Shown: positions 5,751-13,621 of the stretch, one piece after another | Layout: each line of letters opens with the position of its first letter | Numbering within the stretch: the first letter of the stretch is position 1 | From: an uncultured Sphingomonadaceae bacterium | GTDB taxonomy: Bacteria; Pseudomonadota; Alphaproteobacteria; Sphingomonadales; Sphingomonadaceae | Assembly: GCA_938016505.1 (NCBI GenBank) | Contig: CALLWN010000213.1 | Location: 1-16,242, forward strand | Direction of reading: 5' to 3' | DNA length: 16,242 nucleotides | Translations under genes and position numbers: made by a program | Notes under the pieces: generated by a model | What the model saw: only the letters and a program-made list of their open reading frames with translations | What the model was told of the DNA's origin: nothing | Databases searched by the model: none

Positions 5751-6975
5751 GCAGTGGCGGCAGGTCGCCTGCGGTTCCGCGCGCGATCGCGGCGAAGGCC
5801 CGCTTGGCCGGAGGGGCCCGCTCGACCAGGGCGAGCCCGAAGCGGCGCAGCGCCCGGACCGGCGCTCCGGGCAGACCGAAGAAGCGGGCGAGCGTGTCGG
5901 TTGCAAAGGCGGTGAGGCTGTTGTCGGCGCGACGCCAGCGTTCATAGCGGCGGCCGAGCGCCGGATCGCCGAGATCGAGCCCGCTGCGGGCACCCTCGAC
6001 GAGAACCTCGGTGAGGGTCGCCGCATCGCGCAGGCCGAGATTGAGGCCCTGGCCAGCGATGGGGTGGATGCCATGGGCAGCATCGCCGACGAGGATCAGC
6101 CTCTCGGCAACATAGCGTTCGGCGTGGTGGAAGCCGAGCGGCCAGGCGACAGCCGGGGCAATTGCCGCGACCGTGCCGAGGCGGCCGCCCAGCCGCTTTT
6201 CGATCTCGGCGGCAAAGCCGCGTGGACCGAGGCGGACCACAGCTTCGGCGGCGCCGCGCGCGACGGTCCAGACCAGCGCCGAGCGGTGCCGGCCATCGGC
6301 GAGGTCGCGCATCGGCAGGAGGGCGAACGGTCCGGATGGATAGAAGAGTTCGAGCGCGACGCCCTGGTGCGGGCGGGCGTGGGCAAGCATCGAGACGATG
6401 GCCGACGCCGGGTAGGACCAGTGCGCCAGCCGGATGCCGGCGGCCTCGCGGGTCGTGCTGCGGCGGCCATCGGCCGCGACCGCGACCGCAGCCGAGAGGG
6501 TGCGCCCGTCTGCCAGGCGCGCAGCCACGCCGGTTGCCCCGCGGTCGAGCCGGTCGATCGATGCAGGTGCAACGAGCCGGACAAGTGGCGTCTGCTGCAC
6601 CCGGTCGAGGAGGGCACGGCGCAGCGCCCGGTTCTCGACCATGATGCCGAGCGGCTCGGCCTGGCTCTCGCCCGGCCCGGCCTCGGCATCGAAGCGGATG
6701 ATCTCGGGGTTGAGCCCCTCGGCCACCTCGATCCGGTGGATCGGGCAGCCCTCGCGGTCGAGCAGGTCGCCGAGGCCGAGCGCGCGCAGCATGCGCGCGC
6801 TGGCGCTGGCGATGGCCGAGGCCCGGCCGTCGTGGCCCTCGGCGAGGTGGCTGGCCGGATCGGCTCGCTCGACGACCAGCGAGCCGATGTCATGGGCGGC
6901 GAGCGCCAGCGCGAGCGTCTGGCCGACGAGGCCGCCGCCGATGATGAGAACGTCTGCGCTGCTGGCATTGGTCAT
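5731..6975 (-). CDS. UbiH/UbiF/COQ6 family FAD-dependent monooxygenase
   Basis: A 414-residue flavoprotein of the ubiquinone-biosynthesis hydroxylase family, which adds hydroxyl groups to the ring of ubiquinone precursors. Motifs in order are the FAD loop IIGGGLVGQ (11-19) with the ribose-binding acidic E36 (VVERAD), a DG-type region near ADGRRSTTREAAGI, and the family signature VGDAAHGIHPIAGQGLNLGLRD with G297-D298. The length is normal. Which ring position it hydroxylates (UbiH, UbiF, UbiI or UbiL type) cannot be told from motifs alone. It is transcribed divergently from ftsK across a 361-bp spacer, and its end runs 20 bp into the convergent Trm112-like gene. No clear Shine-Dalgarno was seen before ATG 6975. 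Confidence 0.9.
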   Translation of the reverse strand: MTNASSADVLIIGGGLVGQTLALALAAHDIGSLVVERADPASHLAEGHDGRASAIASASARMLRALGLGDLLDREGCPIHRIEVAEGLNPEIIRFDAEAGPGESQAEPLGIMVENRALRRALLDRVQQTPLVRLVAPASIDRLDRGATGVAARLADGRTLSAAVAVAADGRRSTTREAAGIRLAHWSYPASAIVSMLAHARPHQGVALELFYPSGPFALLPMRDLADGRHRSALVWTVARGAAEAVVRLGPRGFAAEIEKRLGGRLGTVAAIAPAVAWPLGFHHAERYVAERLILVGDAAHGIHPIAGQGLNLGLRDAATLTEVLVEGARSGLDLGDPALGRRYERWRRADNSLTAFATDTLARFFGLPGAPVRALRRFGLALVERAPPAKRAFAAIARGTAGDLPPLLRGELA

Positions 6976-7046
6976 CCGGGCTGCCTAGCCGGCGTCGGGC
7001 GATCGCGAAACCCCCGCGCCGCGTCGCACCCCCTGACATCGCCCTG

Positions 7047-7067
7047 CCTGCCGACAGATCGGGCAGG
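7047..7067. promoter_or_regulatory. Inverted repeat, candidate activator site 1
   Basis: CCTGCC-N9-GGCAGG, containing TGCC-N9-GGCA (7049-7065), is centred at 7057. It lies about 117 bp before the predicted sigma-54 start site, where enhancer-binding proteins usually bind. The cognate regulator is unknown; it does not match the NtrC consensus. Confidence 0.4.
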
Positions 7068-7089
7068 ATGGCACAGGCTCTGGCGGGAA

Positions 7090-7106
7090 TGCCCGTTTTT
7101 AAGGCA
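7090..7106. promoter_or_regulatory. Inverted repeat, candidate activator site 2
   Basis: A second TGCC-N9-GGCA dyad, centred at 7098, is 41 bp (about four helical turns) from the first and about 76 bp before the predicted start site. The arms match site 1 for four bases only, so coincidence remains possible, but position and spacing suit a sigma-54 activator pair. Confidence 0.4.
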
Positions 7107-7146
7107 GACTTGGAGGATCTCGAGACGGGCGCTTCCTTGGCGAAGC

Positions 7147-7163
7147 TTGGCACGGTTCTTGCT
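7147..7163 (+). promoter_or_regulatory. Sigma-54 (RpoN) -24/-12 promoter, full consensus
   Basis: TTGGCACGGTTCTTGCT matches every defined position of the bacterial sigma-54 consensus (YTGGCACGrNNNTTGCW). The invariant GG is at 7149-7150 and GC at 7161-7162 with the correct spacing. The predicted start site is near 7174. Such promoters need an ATP-driven enhancer-binding activator; two candidate dyads lie upstream. Confidence 0.8.
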
Positions 7164-7173
7164 ATTGCCGGAC

Positions 7174-7251
7174 TGGGTGCCTTCGGGTTCCTGTGCTCGC
7201 TTCGGGACCTTGGTCCTTCCTGCGGCCCGGGCTTCGGCCCGGGCCTTTTTT
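7174..7251 (+). ncRNA. Predicted sigma-54-dependent small RNA (about 78 nt)
   Basis: A transcript from the predicted sigma-54 start to the intrinsic terminator would be about 78 nt and has no credible ORF with a ribosome site. Visible structure comprises a UUCG-capped hairpin at 7175-7192 with one internal mismatch, a small GGAC-CUUG-GUCC hairpin at 7205-7216, an open UUCCUGC stretch that could pair with Shine-Dalgarno regions, and then the terminator. This layout is typical of trans-acting small RNAs. Alternatively it could be an attenuated leader of ftsK, whose start lies 85 bp beyond the terminator. No known RNA family was recognised. Confidence 0.5.
7224..7251 (+). terminator. Rho-independent terminator
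   Basis: A perfect 9-bp stem, GGCCCGGGC (7224-7232) with GCCCGGGCC (7237-7245), has a UUCG tetraloop and is followed directly by six T residues (7246-7251). It acts on plus-strand transcripts and has no protein gene upstream on that strand, so it points to a separate short RNA. Confidence 0.92.
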
Positions 7252-7300
7252 CCGTTGCACGGTGGCACCACCCGGTCTGGCACAAAGCACGAACAAAGCC

Positions 7301-7330
7301 TTGACGCAGGCGCCGGCTTCAGCGCATCAT
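7301..7330 (+). promoter_or_regulatory. Possible ftsK promoter, near-leaderless
   Basis: TTGACG (7301-7306) is followed after 18 bp by CATCAT (7325-7330), a weak -10 match. The start site would fall at or next to the ftsK ATG (7337), which has no visible Shine-Dalgarno; a leaderless message would explain that. The -10 is poor, so this is tentative. Confidence 0.25.
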
Positions 7331-7336
7331 CGCCCC

Positions 7337-9694
7337 ATGGGAGCGTCAGCCGCCGGGCTTCTTGATGCAGCACCCTGGCGGCGCCGCGGCGGCGAGTCGC
7401 TCAGTGCCCGGGCGCGGGCCGGGTCGCGCCAGCTTCTCGCGAGGGTCGGTTCGCTGGTTGCCGGGCTGCTCCTGCTGGCGCTGGCGGCGGGTCTCGCGGT
7501 TGCGATCTGGAGCCACAATCCGGCCGATCCGTCGCTCAACACGGCAACGGCACGCGCAGCGACCAACCTGCTCGGCCGCCCGGGCGCAATCGTCTCTGAC
7601 CTGCTGCTCCAGGGCTTTGGTGTTGCGACGCTCGGCCTTCTGCCCGTGCTTGCGGGGCGGGGCGTGCGGCGAATGCTCGGCTGGCCGGTCCGCCGGGCCG
7701 ATGCGGCGCTCGGTCTTGCGCTCGGCGGGCTGGTGCTGCTCGCGGCGGGAGCGGGATTGCTGCGACAGGCACCGGTGGGGGGCATGGAAGCAGGTGCTGG
7801 CGGGCTCGCCGGAGTCGCCGCGCAGCGTGCAGCCCTGTGGGCGGCCGACCGGACTGGGGGCGAACCGCTCCTGGTGGCAACCCTTGCCGGCGCGGGGCTG
7901 GGGCTTGCCGGCGCGCTTCTCCTGCTTGGCGCCGGCAGCATCCGGCTTCGTCTGCCGCCATCCATCCGGTTCGGTCGCGACAGGGCGCCTGCCGCTGTTC
8001 GGGGAGCGGCCGACCCCGAGACCGGCCTAGGCGAGCGGCCGGCGCTGCCGGCAGACGTCGAGCAGCGCCCGGCGACACCTGCCGTGCGGCCACGGACATC
8101 GGGATCAACCTCCATCCCCTCGCATCGGGCCGAGCGCGAGCGCCAGCCGAGCCTGATGCTCGGCGACCGGGCCATGCTGCCGCCGCTCGCGCTGCTGAAG
8201 CCGCCTCCGCCCGTGACCGGAAGCGTGGACGAGGCTGCCCTCACCCAGAATGCCCGCCTGCTCGAGGCCGTGCTCGAGGACTATGGGGTGCGTGGCGCGA
8301 TCGTCGGCATCTCGCAGGGACCGGTGGTGACCCTCTACGAGCTCGAGCCGGCGCCAGGCATCAAGGCGAGCCGGGTCATCGGCCTTGCCGACGACATCGC
8401 CCGGTCGATGAGCGCAGTCTCGGCACGAGTCGCGGTCATCCCGGGGCGCAACGTGATCGGGATCGAGCTCCCGAACCGGAGGCGCGAGATGGTCGTGCTC
8501 TCGGAGCTGATCGCAAGCGACAGCTTCGAGCATGGCCGCGGCGCGCTGCCGATCGTGCTGGGCAAGGACATTGCCGGCGCGCCGGTGGTGGCCGATCTCG
8601 CACCGATGCCGCATCTCCTGATCGCTGGCACCACCGGCTCGGGCAAGTCGGTCGGGCTCAACGCCATGATCCTCTCGCTCCTCTATCGGCTGAGGCCCGA
8701 GGACTGCAGGCTCATCCTGATCGATCCGAAGATGCTCGAGCTGTCGGTCTATGACGGGATCCCCCACCTGCTTGCGCCGGTCGTCACCGAACCGGCCAAG
8801 GCGATCCGCGCGCTCAAGTGGGCGGTCGAGCAGATGGAGGAACGCTACCGCAACATGGCGCACATCAACGTGCGCGGGCTTGCCGCCTACAATGAGCGGG
8901 TGCGCGAGGCGATCCGGAAGGGGGAGAGCTTCACCCGCCGGGTGCAGACCGGTTTCGATGCCGAGGGGAACCCGGAATATGAGGAGCTGACGCTCAGGCT
9001 CGAGCCGCTGCCGCTCATCGTGATCGTCGTCGACGAGATGGCCGACCTGATGATGACGGCAGGCAAGGAAGTCGAGTTCCTGATCCAGCGGCTTGCCCAG
9101 AAGGCGCGCGCAGCGGGCATCCATCTCATCATGGCAACGCAGCGGCCGTCGGTCGATGTCATCACCGGGGTCATCAAGGCCAACCTGCCGACCCGCATCA
9201 GCTTCCAGGTGACGAGCAAGATCGACAGCCGCACCATCCTCGGCGAGCAGGGCGCGGAGCAGCTGCTCGGCAAGGGCGACATGCTCTACATGCCGGGCTC
9301 GAACCGGATCGTGCGCGTGCACGGTCCGTTCGTCTCCGACGAGGAGGTGGAAGCGGTGGCGCGCCACTGGCGGGCGCAGGGCACGCCCGACTATCTCGAG
9401 GATGTGACCGAGGAGCCCGAAGGGCCCGACGGGTTCGAGGACATGCCGCGCACGGCAAGCGCGAAGCAGGGCGCGATGGCGGTCGCCGGGGATGGCGACC
9501 TGCTTTCACAGGCGATCCAGGTGGTGGCCGTGTCGCGCAAGGCGACCATCTCCTATCTCCAGCGAACGCTCCGGGTCGGCTACAATTCGGCAGCCCGGCT
9601 GATCGAACAGATGGAGCAGATGGGCCTGGTCTCGGCACCCGACCATGTGGGGCGGCGCGAAGTGCTGATGGACGAGGCTGGCAACCGGATCTGA
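7337..9694 (+). CDS. ftsK: DNA translocase FtsK
   Basis: A 785-residue septal DNA pump that clears and aligns chromosome termini during division. Four N-terminal transmembrane segments are visible (about 36-57, 84-106, 123-142 and 178-200), followed by a short Pro/Arg-rich linker of about 100 residues. The motor domain has Walker A GTTGSGKS at 431-438 and Walker [13 protein letters not shown] with D566-E567. The C-terminal gamma winged-helix domain (about 722-785: [20 protein letters not shown], then [15 protein letters not shown]) reads KOPS DNA and activates XerCD. Length is normal for alphaproteobacteria, with a short linker compared with E. coli. ATG 7337 is chosen because the first helix follows properly; extending upstream to 7193 would read through a strong terminator. 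No Shine-Dalgarno is visible. Confidence 0.96.
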   Translation: MGASAAGLLDAAPWRRRGGESLSARARAGSRQLLARVGSLVAGLLLLALAAGLAVAIWSHNPADPSLNTATARAATNLLGRPGAIVSDLLLQGFGVATLGLLPVLAGRGVRRMLGWPVRRADAALGLALGGLVLLAAGAGLLRQAPVGGMEAGAGGLAGVAAQRAALWAADRTGGEPLLVATLAGAGLGLAGALLLLGAGSIRLRLPPSIRFGRDRAPAAVRGAADPETGLGERPALPADVEQRPATPAVRPRTSGSTSIPSHRAERERQPSLMLGDRAMLPPLALLKPPPPVTGSVDEAALTQNARLLEAVLEDYGVRGAIVGISQGPVVTLYELEPAPGIKASRVIGLADDIARSMSAVSARVAVIPGRNVIGIELPNRRREMVVLSELIASDSFEHGRGALPIVLGKDIAGAPVVADLAPMPHLLIAGTTGSGKSVGLNAMILSLLYRLRPEDCRLILIDPKMLELSVYDGIPHLLAPVVTEPAKAIRALKWAVEQMEERYRNMAHINVRGLAAYNERVREAIRKGESFTRRVQTGFDAEGNPEYEELTLRLEPLPLIVIVVDEMADLMMTAGKEVEFLIQRLAQKARAAGIHLIMATQRPSVDVITGVIKANLPTRISFQVTSKIDSRTILGEQGAEQLLGKGDMLYMPGSNRIVRVHGPFVSDEEVEAVARHWRAQGTPDYLEDVTEEPEGPDGFEDMPRTASAKQGAMAVAGDGDLLSQAIQVVAVSRKATISYLQRTLRVGYNSAARLIEQMEQMGLVSAPDHVGRREVLMDEAGNRI

Positions 9695-9808
9695 GCCGGG
9701 CCGCGCCGCAGCGGGGCCGCAGGCGCGCATGCTGTGCGGCCGGATGGGCGCTTCTGACAGGTCGCGCCGGCAGCTCCTCCGTGCCAATCGCAGCCGGGGG
9801 AGAGGGCG

Positions 9809-11428
9809 ATGGGCGGAGCAGGGACCGGCCAACCTGACCGGGACGACAACCCGGGACCAGACGACGCCGACGTGATCGTCGTCGGCAGCGGTGCTGCCGG
9901 GCTCGCGGCAGCGCTGGCAGCATCGATCGAGGGCGCGCGGGTGCTGGTGCTCGAGAAGGCGCCCCTGATCGGCGGGACGACTGCGGTTTCGGGTGGGGTC
10001 ATCTGGGCACCGGCCGGAACCGACGACCGCGCGGCGGCGCTGGCCTATCTCGAGAGCCTGGCGCCGGATGCCGACCCCGACGTTCTGCGGACCTTCATCG
10101 AGGAATCGCTTCCGGTGCTGGCGGCGCTCGAGAGGCATGCCGGGCTCAGCCTGACACCGCTCGCCGGTTACCCGGACTATCATCTCGACCGGCCGGGGTC
10201 GATGCGCGATGGCGGGCGCGCCCGCTGCTCGGGGCTGTTCGCCTTTTCGACGCTGGGAGACGCCGCAGGTCGCATTTTCGCGCACGATCCGGTGCCGCTC
10301 GCGCTTGCCGAAACTCCGCTGGGGGGCGGCATCGGCGTGGACGCTGCCACCCTCGCCGCTCGGCTTGAAAGCGACACAAGGGGGTTTGGCCAAGCGCTGC
10401 TCGGGCATCTTGTGGCGGCGCTGATGGCGCGAGGCGTGGTGATCGAGACCGGCTGCCGCGTGATGGGTCTCATCGAGGCGCATGGCCGGGTAACCGGCGT
10501 GTCACTGGCTGACGGGGCGCGCCGGCGTACATCGGGCGGCGTGATCCTTGCCACCGGGGGGTTCGAGTGGAATGCCGGCATGGCGGCCGCCTTCCTGCGC
10601 GGGCCGATGACGGCGCCAGCCTCGCCTCCGACCGCGACCGGAGACGGGCACCAGCTGGCGATGCGCGCCGGCGCGGCACTCGGCCACATGACGGCGGCGT
10701 GGTGGTGCCCGGTCATCGTGAACGGCCAGTGGCCCGATGGCAGGCCGCGCGGGGCGCCGGTGCTCATCGAGCGGACCATGCCGGGAACGCTGATGGTGAA
10801 CCGGCACGGCCGGCGGTTCGTGAACGAGGCGATCAGCTATGACCGGATGGCCGGCGCCTTCCATGCGCTCGACCCGGCCACGCACGATCACCCCAATTTG
10901 CCCTGCTGGCTGGTGATGGACGAGGCGGCGCGGCGGCGGATGCCGGTCGCCGGTGCCGACCCGGCGGCACCACCTCCGGCCTTCATGGTTTCGGCACCGG
11001 GCGTCGGGTCGCTTGCCGAAGCGCTCGGCATCGACAGGGCCGCATTCGAGGCAACGGTCGCGCGGTTCAATGCCCATGCCCGCGACGGGGTGGACCCCGA
11101 TTTCGGGCGCGGCACCAGCCCCTATGACCGCTTCTACGGGGACCGCAGCCGGGAGGGTGCGCTGGCGACACTCGCGCCGCTCGACACGCCACCCTTCCAT
11201 GCGGTTCGGCTCGAACCTGGCCTTCTTGGGACCTGCGGCGGCGCCCGGACCGATGCTTCGGCACGGGTGCTGGGGCATGATGGGGCGGTCATTCCGGGGC
11301 TTTATGCTGCGGGAAACGCAATGGCCTCGCCGACCGGGGGGATCTACGCTGGCGCTGGCGGCACGCTGGGCCCGGCGCTCACCTTCGGCTGGATCGCCGG
11401 CCGGCACGCGGCACGGAGGGGCAATTGA
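9809..11428 (+). CDS. 3-ketosteroid-delta-1-dehydrogenase-like FAD oxidoreductase
   Basis: A 539-residue flavoprotein of the FAD_binding_2 family, closest in pattern to 3-ketosteroid delta-1-dehydrogenases (KstD) and related ketone/fumarate-reductase-like enzymes. It has the FAD loop VVGSGAAG (residues 24-31) with E49, GGTTAVSGGVIWAP (55-68), YPDYHLDRPG (121-130), NEAISYDRM with Y344, and the C-terminal YAGAGGTLGPALTFGW with Y513 and G517. In Rhodococcus KstD the catalytic residues are Tyr119, Tyr318, Tyr487 and Gly491; the last Tyr/Gly pair has the same 4-residue spacing here, and Y124 and Y344 are candidate equivalents. The substrate is not fixed by this and need not be a steroid. ATG 9809 follows GGGGGAGAGG. 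The stop overlaps the next gene's start by four bases. Confidence 0.87.
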   Translation: MGGAGTGQPDRDDNPGPDDADVIVVGSGAAGLAAALAASIEGARVLVLEKAPLIGGTTAVSGGVIWAPAGTDDRAAALAYLESLAPDADPDVLRTFIEESLPVLAALERHAGLSLTPLAGYPDYHLDRPGSMRDGGRARCSGLFAFSTLGDAAGRIFAHDPVPLALAETPLGGGIGVDAATLAARLESDTRGFGQALLGHLVAALMARGVVIETGCRVMGLIEAHGRVTGVSLADGARRRTSGGVILATGGFEWNAGMAAAFLRGPMTAPASPPTATGDGHQLAMRAGAALGHMTAAWWCPVIVNGQWPDGRPRGAPVLIERTMPGTLMVNRHGRRFVNEAISYDRMAGAFHALDPATHDHPNLPCWLVMDEAARRRMPVAGADPAAPPPAFMVSAPGVGSLAEALGIDRAAFEATVARFNAHARDGVDPDFGRGTSPYDRFYGDRSREGALATLAPLDTPPFHAVRLEPGLLGTCGGARTDASARVLGHDGAVIPGLYAAGNAMASPTGGIYAGAGGTLGPALTFGWIAGRHAARRGN

Positions 11429-12315
11429 CCATTCTCATTCTCGGCGCGACGGGCGACCAAGGCCAGCCGCTGGTGCGCGCGGCGGTTGCGGCTGGCCTTG
11501 GCGTGCGTGCCGGCACACGGCGACCGGATGCCTTCCCTGCCATGGCGGGGGTGATGCCGGTCGAGGCCGTGCTGACCGATTCCGCGACCATTGCTGCGTC
11601 AGCCAAAGGCGCCCGCGCCATTCTGATGCACCTGCCCTTCACCTTCGACCGGGCCGAGGCGCGGGCGATGGGCGCTGCCATTGCCGAAGGCGCGCGCGCG
11701 GCTGGCGTGGAGCGGATCGTCTTTCACACCAGCTGCGTGGTGGTGGACCGGGACCTCGGGATCGCCGGCCATGACGGGCGCCGCGACATCGAGGCCGCGC
11801 TTGCGGCGAGCGGGGTGCCGACGACCTTCATCCGCTCGACCGTCTTCATGGAGAACATGATCCGGCCCTGGGTCAAGCCGGCGATCGTGCGGCATGGCGT
11901 GTTCGCCTACCCGGCCGGGCCGGACCTGCGGGTCTCGTTCGTGACGCTCGAGGATGTCGCCGAGGCGATGGTGCGGGCGGTTTCGGGCGGCCTGCCCGAC
12001 CGGCTGCTGCTCGGCGGGCCGGAGGTGCTGACAGGCGACATGGTTGCCGAGCGGCTGACGGCTGCGACCGGCCGGCCGATCCGGTTCGAGAGCCTGAGCC
12101 CGGAGGCCTTTGCGAGCCAGATGAGCCTGCTCGTGACCGGCTCGCCCGAAGTGGAGAGGGGCGGCCTCTACGACCGGATGGCGGAGTTCTACCGCTGGTA
12201 CAACCGGACCGACCCGAGCCCGCTGATGGCGGACCCCGATGTGGCGGCCGCAGCGCTGGGACGGCCGGCGACTCCGCTTCTCGACTGGGCACGGCGACAG
12301 GACTGGAGCAGCTGA
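11425..12315 (+). CDS. NmrA-like NAD(P)-binding protein (atypical SDR)
   Basis: A 296-residue Rossmann protein of the NmrA/atypical SDR group. It starts at TTG 11425, inside the upstream stop (TTGA), with GGAGGGG just before it. The cofactor loop is ILGATGDQG at residues 4-12, and R32/R33 after strand 2 (AGTRRPD) suggest NADP(H). Later blocks, including ERIVFHTSC, GVPTTFIRSTVFMENM and SFVTLEDVAEAM, are typical of NmrA/quinone-reductase-like (QOR2-type) proteins. The family includes redox sensors and reductases acting on quinones or other electrophiles; which applies is unknown. Coupling to the KstD-like flavoprotein suggests the same pathway. It ends 13 bp before the end of the convergent transporter gene. 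Confidence 0.85.
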   Translation: MTILILGATGDQGQPLVRAAVAAGLGVRAGTRRPDAFPAMAGVMPVEAVLTDSATIAASAKGARAILMHLPFTFDRAEARAMGAAIAEGARAAGVERIVFHTSCVVVDRDLGIAGHDGRRDIEAALAASGVPTTFIRSTVFMENMIRPWVKPAIVRHGVFAYPAGPDLRVSFVTLEDVAEAMVRAVSGGLPDRLLLGGPEVLTGDMVAERLTAATGRPIRFESLSPEAFASQMSLLVTGSPEVERGGLYDRMAEFYRWYNRTDPSPLMADPDVAAAALGRPATPLLDWARRQDWSS

Positions 12316-12328
12316 CCGGCCCGCCGCG

Positions 12329-13621
12329 TCAGGCGCGCGCCGAGGCGAGCCGGCCGTGGCGCTGGATGGCCCGAGCGGTGCGCGCAAAGACCAGCATCGC
12401 GACGATGGCCGCAGTCGCGCTGACCGCCAGGACCGCGATGCCGAGCGAGGCGCTGCCCTGGGCGGGGGCGAGCCGGTCGCTCAGCCAGCCGATGAGACCA
12501 AGACCAAGGGCCTGTCCGAGCAGGTTGTTGAAGAAGAACGCGACTGCGACCGCCATGCCGCGCTCGCCGGGCTCGACTGCGGCCTGAATCCCGGAGAGGA
12601 TGGGCGCCTGGCTCATGACGAAGACGGCATAGGCGATCGCAAACAGGCCGAGGAACGTGCCAAGACGTTCGGCATTGAGGGCGAGCGCGAGCGGAAGGAT
12701 GGCGACGATGCCGACCAGGCCCGGAAGCCAGGCCCGCCAGCGCTCGTCGATGCGGACCAGCCGGTCGGTGACGAGGCCGCCGGCGAGCGGCCCGGGAACC
12801 CCGCCGGCGAGGAAGGCGAGGCCGAGATAGAGCGAGACATCGCGCAGCGGGACGTCGAACTGGCGCAGCATGACCGGGGCCATCCAGAAGGCGAGCGCAT
12901 AGCCGATCATGATCTGGACGGCGAAGCCTGCAGTGAAGCCGACGAACACCCGGTTGCCACGGAGCGAGGCAAGCGTCTCGCCGACCGGGCGCTGGGCGAT
13001 CTTCGCGCCAGGGGGCGCGTAGCGGCCGCGCGGGGGCTCGCGCACCGTTCGCCAGACCAGGAGACCCATGAACAAGCCGGGCAGGCCCATGAGGACGAAG
13101 GCCCAGCGCCAGCCGAAGGCATGGGCGAGAAACCCGCCCGCCATCAGCCCGGTGACGGTGCCGAGCGTTGCGCCCAGCGTCAGGATCCCCATGGCCCGGG
13201 CCAGCTCGCCGCGCGGGAAATAGTCGGCAACGAGCGACTGCGACGAGGGCCCGCTGCAGCCCTCGCCGACGCCCACGCCGGTGCGGGCGAGAAAGAGGGT
13301 CCAGAAGCCGGTGGCGGCACCGCACAGCGCCGTCATCGCGCTCCAGAAGGCAATTGCGGCGGCGATGATGTTGCGTCTCGTGCTGCGGTCGGCAAGACGG
13401 GCGGCGGGGAAGCCGGCGATCACATAGGTTGCAGTGAAGGCAAGCCCGCCAAGCAGGCCGAGCTCGGTATCCGACAGGCCGAACTCGGCCTTGATGTCCT
13501 CGAGAAGGATCGAGAAGACGAGGCGGTCGGCGATCGAGAACAGCGCGACGAGGGTGAGCAGCGCCAGCACATACCAGCGGTAGCGCGGCGGTTCGGCCCG
13601 GGCTGGCGATGACTCAGTGAT
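12329..13621 (-). CDS. MFS transporter (start codon uncertain)
   Basis: An inner-membrane major facilitator with about 12 hydrophobic segments. The first helix is VLALLTLVALFSIADRLVFSIL, followed by GLSDTELGLLGGLAF, and motif A appears as ARLADRSTRRN. It resembles the sphingosine/hexuronate-type MFS proteins common in sphingomonad catabolic clusters; its substrate is unknown. The start is odd. The natural family N-terminus (xTESSPARAEPPRYRWYVLALL) begins with ATC (13619-13621), overlapping the stop region of the upstream SDR. No ATG, GTG or TTG lies close by in frame except an internal GTG at 13570, which would remove 17 residues, or an ATG at 13717 deep inside the SDR gene. Use of ATC, of GTG 13570, or a mutated start are all possible. 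It is downstream of and coupled to the SDR gene. Confidence 0.88.
   Translation of the reverse strand: MTESSPARAEPPRYRWYVLALLTLVALFSIADRLVFSILLEDIKAEFGLSDTELGLLGGLAFTATYVIAGFPAARLADRSTRRNIIAAAIAFWSAMTALCGAATGFWTLFLARTGVGVGEGCSGPSSQSLVADYFPRGELARAMGILTLGATLGTVTGLMAGGFLAHAFGWRWAFVLMGLPGLFMGLLVWRTVREPPRGRYAPPGAKIAQRPVGETLASLRGNRVFVGFTAGFAVQIMIGYALAFWMAPVMLRQFDVPLRDVSLYLGLAFLAGGVPGPLAGGLVTDRLVRIDERWRAWLPGLVGIVAILPLALALNAERLGTFLGLFAIAYAVFVMSQAPILSGIQAAVEPGERGMAVAVAFFFNNLLGQALGLGLIGWLSDRLAPAQGSASLGIAVLAVSATAAIVAMLVFARTARAIQRHGRLASARA

Noticed and set aside
7068..7304. 78-residue plus-strand frame starting MAQALAGMPVF
   Set aside because: It runs straight through the sigma-54 promoter and a strong intrinsic terminator, has no properly spaced ribosome site and resembles no family.
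7193..7336. 48-residue N-terminal extension of FtsK
   Set aside because: The extension would include the terminator hairpin and T-run and shows no similarity to FtsK N-termini; ATG 7337 fits the family.
5629..7365. 578-residue plus-strand frame opposite the monooxygenase gene
   Set aside because: It is the antisense shadow of a clearly recognisable flavoprotein; its composition (Arg/Gly/Ala/Glu-rich) is typical of GC-rich shadow frames.
8105..9367. 420-residue minus-strand frame inside ftsK
   Set aside because: Shadow frame: His/Asp/Arg-rich with no domain, opposite the conserved FtsK motor.
12239..13612. 457-residue plus-strand frame opposite the MFS gene
   Set aside because: Shadow of the transporter; charged, low-complexity and without motifs.
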